A DNA stretch of 64,000 nt from Hydrogenophaga sp. (lineage in GTDB: Bacteria; Pseudomonadota; Gammaproteobacteria; Burkholderiales; Burkholderiaceae_C): the NCBI RefSeq assembly GCF_019635465.1, contig NZ_JAHBZK010000007.1, positions 124,001-188,000 of the forward strand. The letters are read 5' to 3'. The translations under genes and the position numbers were made by a program. Shown piece by piece: positions 61,667 to 64,000 of the stretch. Below the pieces are notes generated by a model that was not told where the DNA came from, ran no database searches, and worked only from the letters and a program-made list of their open reading frames with translations. Positions within the stretch are counted from its first letter, which is position 1; each line of letters begins with the position of its first letter.

Positions 61667-62386
61667 TCAGCCCATGCCGCCGTTGATGCCGATCACCTGC
61701 CCGCTGATGTAGCCGGCCTCTTCCCCGACCAGAAACGACACCAGCGCCGCCACCTCGTCGGCCCGACCGGCGCGCTGCATCGGCACCATCTGGCGAATGG
61801 TCGCGGCATCAAACGCACCGTCGGCCATGCCGGTATCGACGATGCCCGGTGCCACCGCGTTGACCGTGATGCCGCGCGAGGCCACTTCCAGCGAGAGTGA
61901 ACGCCCCGCCGCGTGCAGGGCCGCCTTGGCCGCGGCGTAGTTGGTCTGGCCGCGGTTGCCCAGCACCGCCGACACCGAGGTGATGTTGACGATGCGGCCC
62001 CAGCGGGTACGGATCATCGGCAGCAACAACGGCTGGGTGACGTTGAAGAAGCCATTGAGCGAGACATCGACCACCCGGTCCCATTGCTCGCCCCGCATGC
62101 CGGCCAGCACTGCGTCGTCGTGCACGCCCGCGTTGTTGACCAGCACCTGGATCGGTGCCTCGTCGATCAGCGCGGCCAGCGCAGTGGCCGTGGCTTCGCG
62201 GTCGCACACATCGAACTGCACGGCGCGCGCGGAACCACCCGCCTCACGCAGTTGCTGCGCCAGGGCTTCGGCCCGTGCCAGCCCTTGGTTGGCGTGCACC
62301 AGCACTTCCAGCCCATCGCGCGCGAGGCGCTGCGCGATGGCCGAGCCCAGGCCGCCACTGGCGCCAGTGACGAGCGCGCGTTTCAT
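61667..62386 (-). CDS. 3-oxoacyl-ACP reductase FabG-like (ApeQ-type ketoreductase)
   Basis: Short-chain dehydrogenase of 239 residues that reduces the beta-keto group in each polyene extension cycle. TGASGGLG (7-14) binds NADP, NNAG is at 84-87, and the catalytic set is N111, S137, Y150 and K154 (NYAAAKAAL). It overlaps the dehydratase by 4 bp. Its cluster context makes pigment synthesis more likely than primary fatty acid synthesis. Confidence 0.9.
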   Translation of the reverse strand: MKRALVTGASGGLGSAIAQRLARDGLEVLVHANQGLARAEALAQQLREAGGSARAVQFDVCDREATATALAALIDEAPIQVLVNNAGVHDDAVLAGMRGEQWDRVVDVSLNGFFNVTQPLLLPMIRTRWGRIVNITSVSAVLGNRGQTNYAAAKAALHAAGRSLSLEVASRGITVNAVAPGIVDTGMADGAFDAATIRQMVPMQRAGRADEVAALVSFLVGEEAGYISGQVIGINGGMG

Positions 62387-62856
62387 GCGTCACCTCCACT
62401 CGCGCCCGCGTTCGCACCCACATCGAGCACCACGGCAGCGCGGCCCTCGGCCAGGCAACCGCGCGCCGAGGCGACACGAAAGCCGTACATCACGTTCGCC
62501 CCCACCGCCGACAGGCGCTGTGCGGTGATCTGCAAGGGCGAGTCCTCGGCCAGCAGTTCGCTGTGGTGCAACTGCACCGCGCGCACGCTGGCGAGGTAGC
62601 CGGCGGCGGGTGCGGGGCTGTCGCCGGCGGTGAGTGCGCCATGCACCGCCATGGCCTGCGCGGCGTACTCGATGGCGTGCGCGCTCGACAACACCCCGTC
62701 GCGTCGCAAGGGGTGCTCGGTGCCAGGGGCGATGTGCGCACTGCAGGTGATGGCGTCGTCGGACCACTGCTGCACCGCATCGAGCAGGCACATGCTGCCC
62801 TGGTGCGGAATGCGCTGCGCGATCCACGCGCGGTCAAGGGGGGTGTCTGGGCTCAT
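62383..62856 (-). CDS. ApeP-like 3-hydroxyacyl-ACP dehydratase
   Basis: Hotdog-fold protein of 157 residues that should dehydrate the 3-hydroxyacyl-ACP intermediate to the trans double bond of the polyene. It has the ApeP-type start IPHQGSMCLLDAV (about 16-28, with the His of the hotdog active site) and HAIEYAAQAMAVHGAL (about 59-74, with the catalytic Glu). It overlaps fabG by 4 bp and follows the chain-length factor by 39 bp. There is no separate fabZ in view. Confidence 0.84.
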   Translation of the reverse strand: MSPDTPLDRAWIAQRIPHQGSMCLLDAVQQWSDDAITCSAHIAPGTEHPLRRDGVLSSAHAIEYAAQAMAVHGALTAGDSPAPAAGYLASVRAVQLHHSELLAEDSPLQITAQRLSAVGANVMYGFRVASARGCLAEGRAAVVLDVGANAGASGGDA

Positions 62857-62895
62857 GGGCGTTCGGCGAAGGCTCTGCGAAGGCGATGCGAAGGT

Positions 62896-63687
62896 TCAGC
62901 GCGGCGTGAAGCGCAGCTCGAGGTGCAAGGGCGCCAGGTGGTCGATGACCGCGCGCGTTGTCTGCCCCTTTGCAATGGCCTGCAACAGCGGTAAGGCCCG
63001 CAACGATGGGAAGGCCTGGCGCAGGCCATCGAGTCCGCCATCTGCCATGGTGGTGGGTGGCTCGCGCGTGGGTGTGCCCTGCAACTGGCCCAGGCTGGTT
63101 TCGCGGGCCTGGGTGCCCAGCCACAGCGCCACACCGGCCACGTCGGGCACCGGGCGGCAGGTGTGCAAAGGCTCGGGGTATTCGCTGTCGTAGACCACCA
63201 GCAGAATCTGATCGAGCCCATCGGCCAGCTGGCCGACGGCGTCGAGCCAGCCGGCGCCGAAGCTGGCGTCGTAGGCGCACAGCACCTGGCTGGGCGCCAT
63301 GGAACGCGAGGCGATGCCCCAGTAGCCGGCCGCGGCGTTGTGGACCGAGTTGTGAAAACGCGTGGGCGAGACGGCGCGGTCGCTGCCCGCGAGTTGCTCG
63401 CACAGCGCGTGGCAGTTGTGCCCGTCGGCACCGGAGGAGCTGAACACCGTGGCCACCGGCGCGGGGTCCTGCTCACCCAGTGCCTGCCAGCCCAGGGCCA
63501 GCGCAACGCGCACCACCCGACTGGCGCGTCGGCGCTCGGCCGCGGGCAAACGCTCGGCCACCGGCAACACCGTGGGCGCCGAAGTCCAGGCCTGCTCGCC
63601 GCGCAAGGTGCGCGCGGTCTGGCCCCAGTCCGGCAGACCCGGTGCAATCAAGGACACGCCATGCAACCACACCGACGGCGCACTCAT
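62896..63687 (-). CDS. Beta-ketoacyl synthase chain-length factor, ApeC-like
   Basis: Truncated ketosynthase-fold protein of 263 residues, about half the size of a full KAS, that partners the catalytic KAS of aryl-polyene synthesis. It has the KS-like regions VFSSSGADGHNCHALCEQL (about 81-99) and ISPTRFHNSVHNAAAGYWGI-like text (about 107-126), and ends without a normal KS C-terminal half. The ATG at 63687 has GGGAGG 5 bp upstream, and it overlaps the KAS stop by 4 bp. Whether it keeps a catalytic Cys is doubtful. Confidence 0.8.
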   Translation of the reverse strand: MSAPSVWLHGVSLIAPGLPDWGQTARTLRGEQAWTSAPTVLPVAERLPAAERRRASRVVRVALALGWQALGEQDPAPVATVFSSSGADGHNCHALCEQLAGSDRAVSPTRFHNSVHNAAAGYWGIASRSMAPSQVLCAYDASFGAGWLDAVGQLADGLDQILLVVYDSEYPEPLHTCRPVPDVAGVALWLGTQARETSLGQLQGTPTREPPTTMADGGLDGLRQAFPSLRALPLLQAIAKGQTTRAVIDHLAPLHLELRFTPR

Positions 63688-64000
63688 GCGGACCTCCCGA
63701 ACACCAGGCTGCAATTGCTGCCACCAAAACCGAAGGAATTGCTCAACGCCAATTGCAGCCCCGGTGCCGCCGATCCGCCCAGGCGGTAGTCCACCTGAAT
63801 GGCCGGATCGGGCGTCAGGGTGCCCGGGCTGCCCGGCAGCCAGCCATCGCGCAGGGCCAGCGCGCAGACCACAGCTTCCAGCGCGCCCGCGGCCCCCAGC
63901 GTGTGGCCGGTGGCGCCCTTGGTCGACGAGGCGGGCACACGCTGTGCAAACAGCTCTGCCACCGCCAGACCTTCGGCGGCGTCGTTGGCGGGTGTGGCGG
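63684..64000 (-). CDS. Beta-ketoacyl-ACP synthase II-like (C-terminal part, cut by window edge)
   Basis: Only the last 104 residues are inside the window. They carry the conserved C-terminal half: GTATPANDAAEGLAV-like sequence at the edge (seen as ATPANDAAEGLAVAELF), the catalytic Lys/His block SSTKGATGHTLGAAGALEAV and the closing NSFGFGGSNCSLVFGR. This is typical of KAS II and of the ApeO/ApeR type ketosynthase. The active-site Cys would be upstream, outside the window. It is coupled to the chain-length factor by a 4-bp overlap. Confidence 0.9.
   Translation of the reverse strand, partial: ATPANDAAEGLAVAELFAQRVPASSTKGATGHTLGAAGALEAVVCALALRDGWLPGSPGTLTPDPAIQVDYRLGGSAAPGLQLALSNSFGFGGSNCSLVFGRSA

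Noticed and set aside
1-64000. CRISPR arrays, insertion sequences, integrases or rRNA
   Set aside because: No regularly spaced direct repeats, transposase or integrase motifs, or rRNA sequence were seen on either strand.

Overview
The window is GC-rich, densely coded DNA from a beta-proteobacterium, most likely a Comamonadaceae member (Burkholderiales). The pointers are EF-P with an EarP rhamnosyltransferase, a beta-proteobacterial phasin, the order hupB - tRNA-Val - ppiD, two TRAP/FCD-GntR type catabolic loci and an aryl-polyene pigment cluster. A yellow-pigmented, Hydrogenophaga-like organism would fit, but the genus is a guess. No insertion sequence, prophage, CRISPR array or rRNA is visible.

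Layout. 1-7.76 kb: a divergent, probably sugar-acid or hydroxyacid catabolic locus (TRAP transporter and 2-hydroxyacid dehydrogenase on the minus strand; FCD-GntR regulator, IlvD/Edd dehydratase and MFS transporter on the plus strand) around a nested palindromic operator. 7.8-11.3 kb: a lower-GC pair, a large unrecognised helical protein preceded by a small acidic protein resembling a class I type III secretion chaperone; this is the best candidate for something undescribed. 11.4-17.4 kb: a Rieske oxygenase, then an iron-type operon (imelysin, di-haem oxidoreductase, second imelysin, DUF1513) behind a Fur-like box. 17.4-20 kb: divergent EptA phosphoethanolamine transferase and PAP2 phosphatase (lipid A remodelling). 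20-24.2 kb: acyl-CoA synthetase divergent from a ThDP lyase and its GntR regulator, with a perfect 22-bp palindrome between. 24.2-36.5 kb: mostly housekeeping (tRNA-His, ppiD, tRNA-Val, hupB, dmlA-type dehydrogenase with LysR, pgsA, uvrC, earP, efp, a transporter and a LOG-family protein). 36.5-43 kb: RND tripartite efflux pump with a divergent TetR regulator and palindromic operator. 43-49 kb: Mrp Na+/H+ antiporter with fused A and B subunits. 49-56.7 kb: a tightly packed minus-strand run (MFS, rmuC, ghrB-like, NhaD-type antiporter, FKBP, nitroreductase, thioesterase, HDAC-family deacetylase). 56.8-57.7 kb: phasin with a PhaR-like double site, followed by a possible small RNA and a strong terminator.

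57.8-64 kb (runs off the right edge): part of an aryl-polyene, xanthomonadin-like cluster. A flavin halogenase-like protein, a XanB2-type chorismatase, an acyltransferase and a family 2 glycosyltransferase lie on the plus strand. They converge on a FabG ketoreductase, an ApeP-like dehydratase, a chain-length-factor ketosynthase and the C-terminus of a ketosynthase. The likely logic is: chorismate to hydroxybenzoate starter, iterative type II FAS-like extension, possible halogenation, then lipid/sugar attachment.

Functions are inferred by reading motifs and context; no database search was run.
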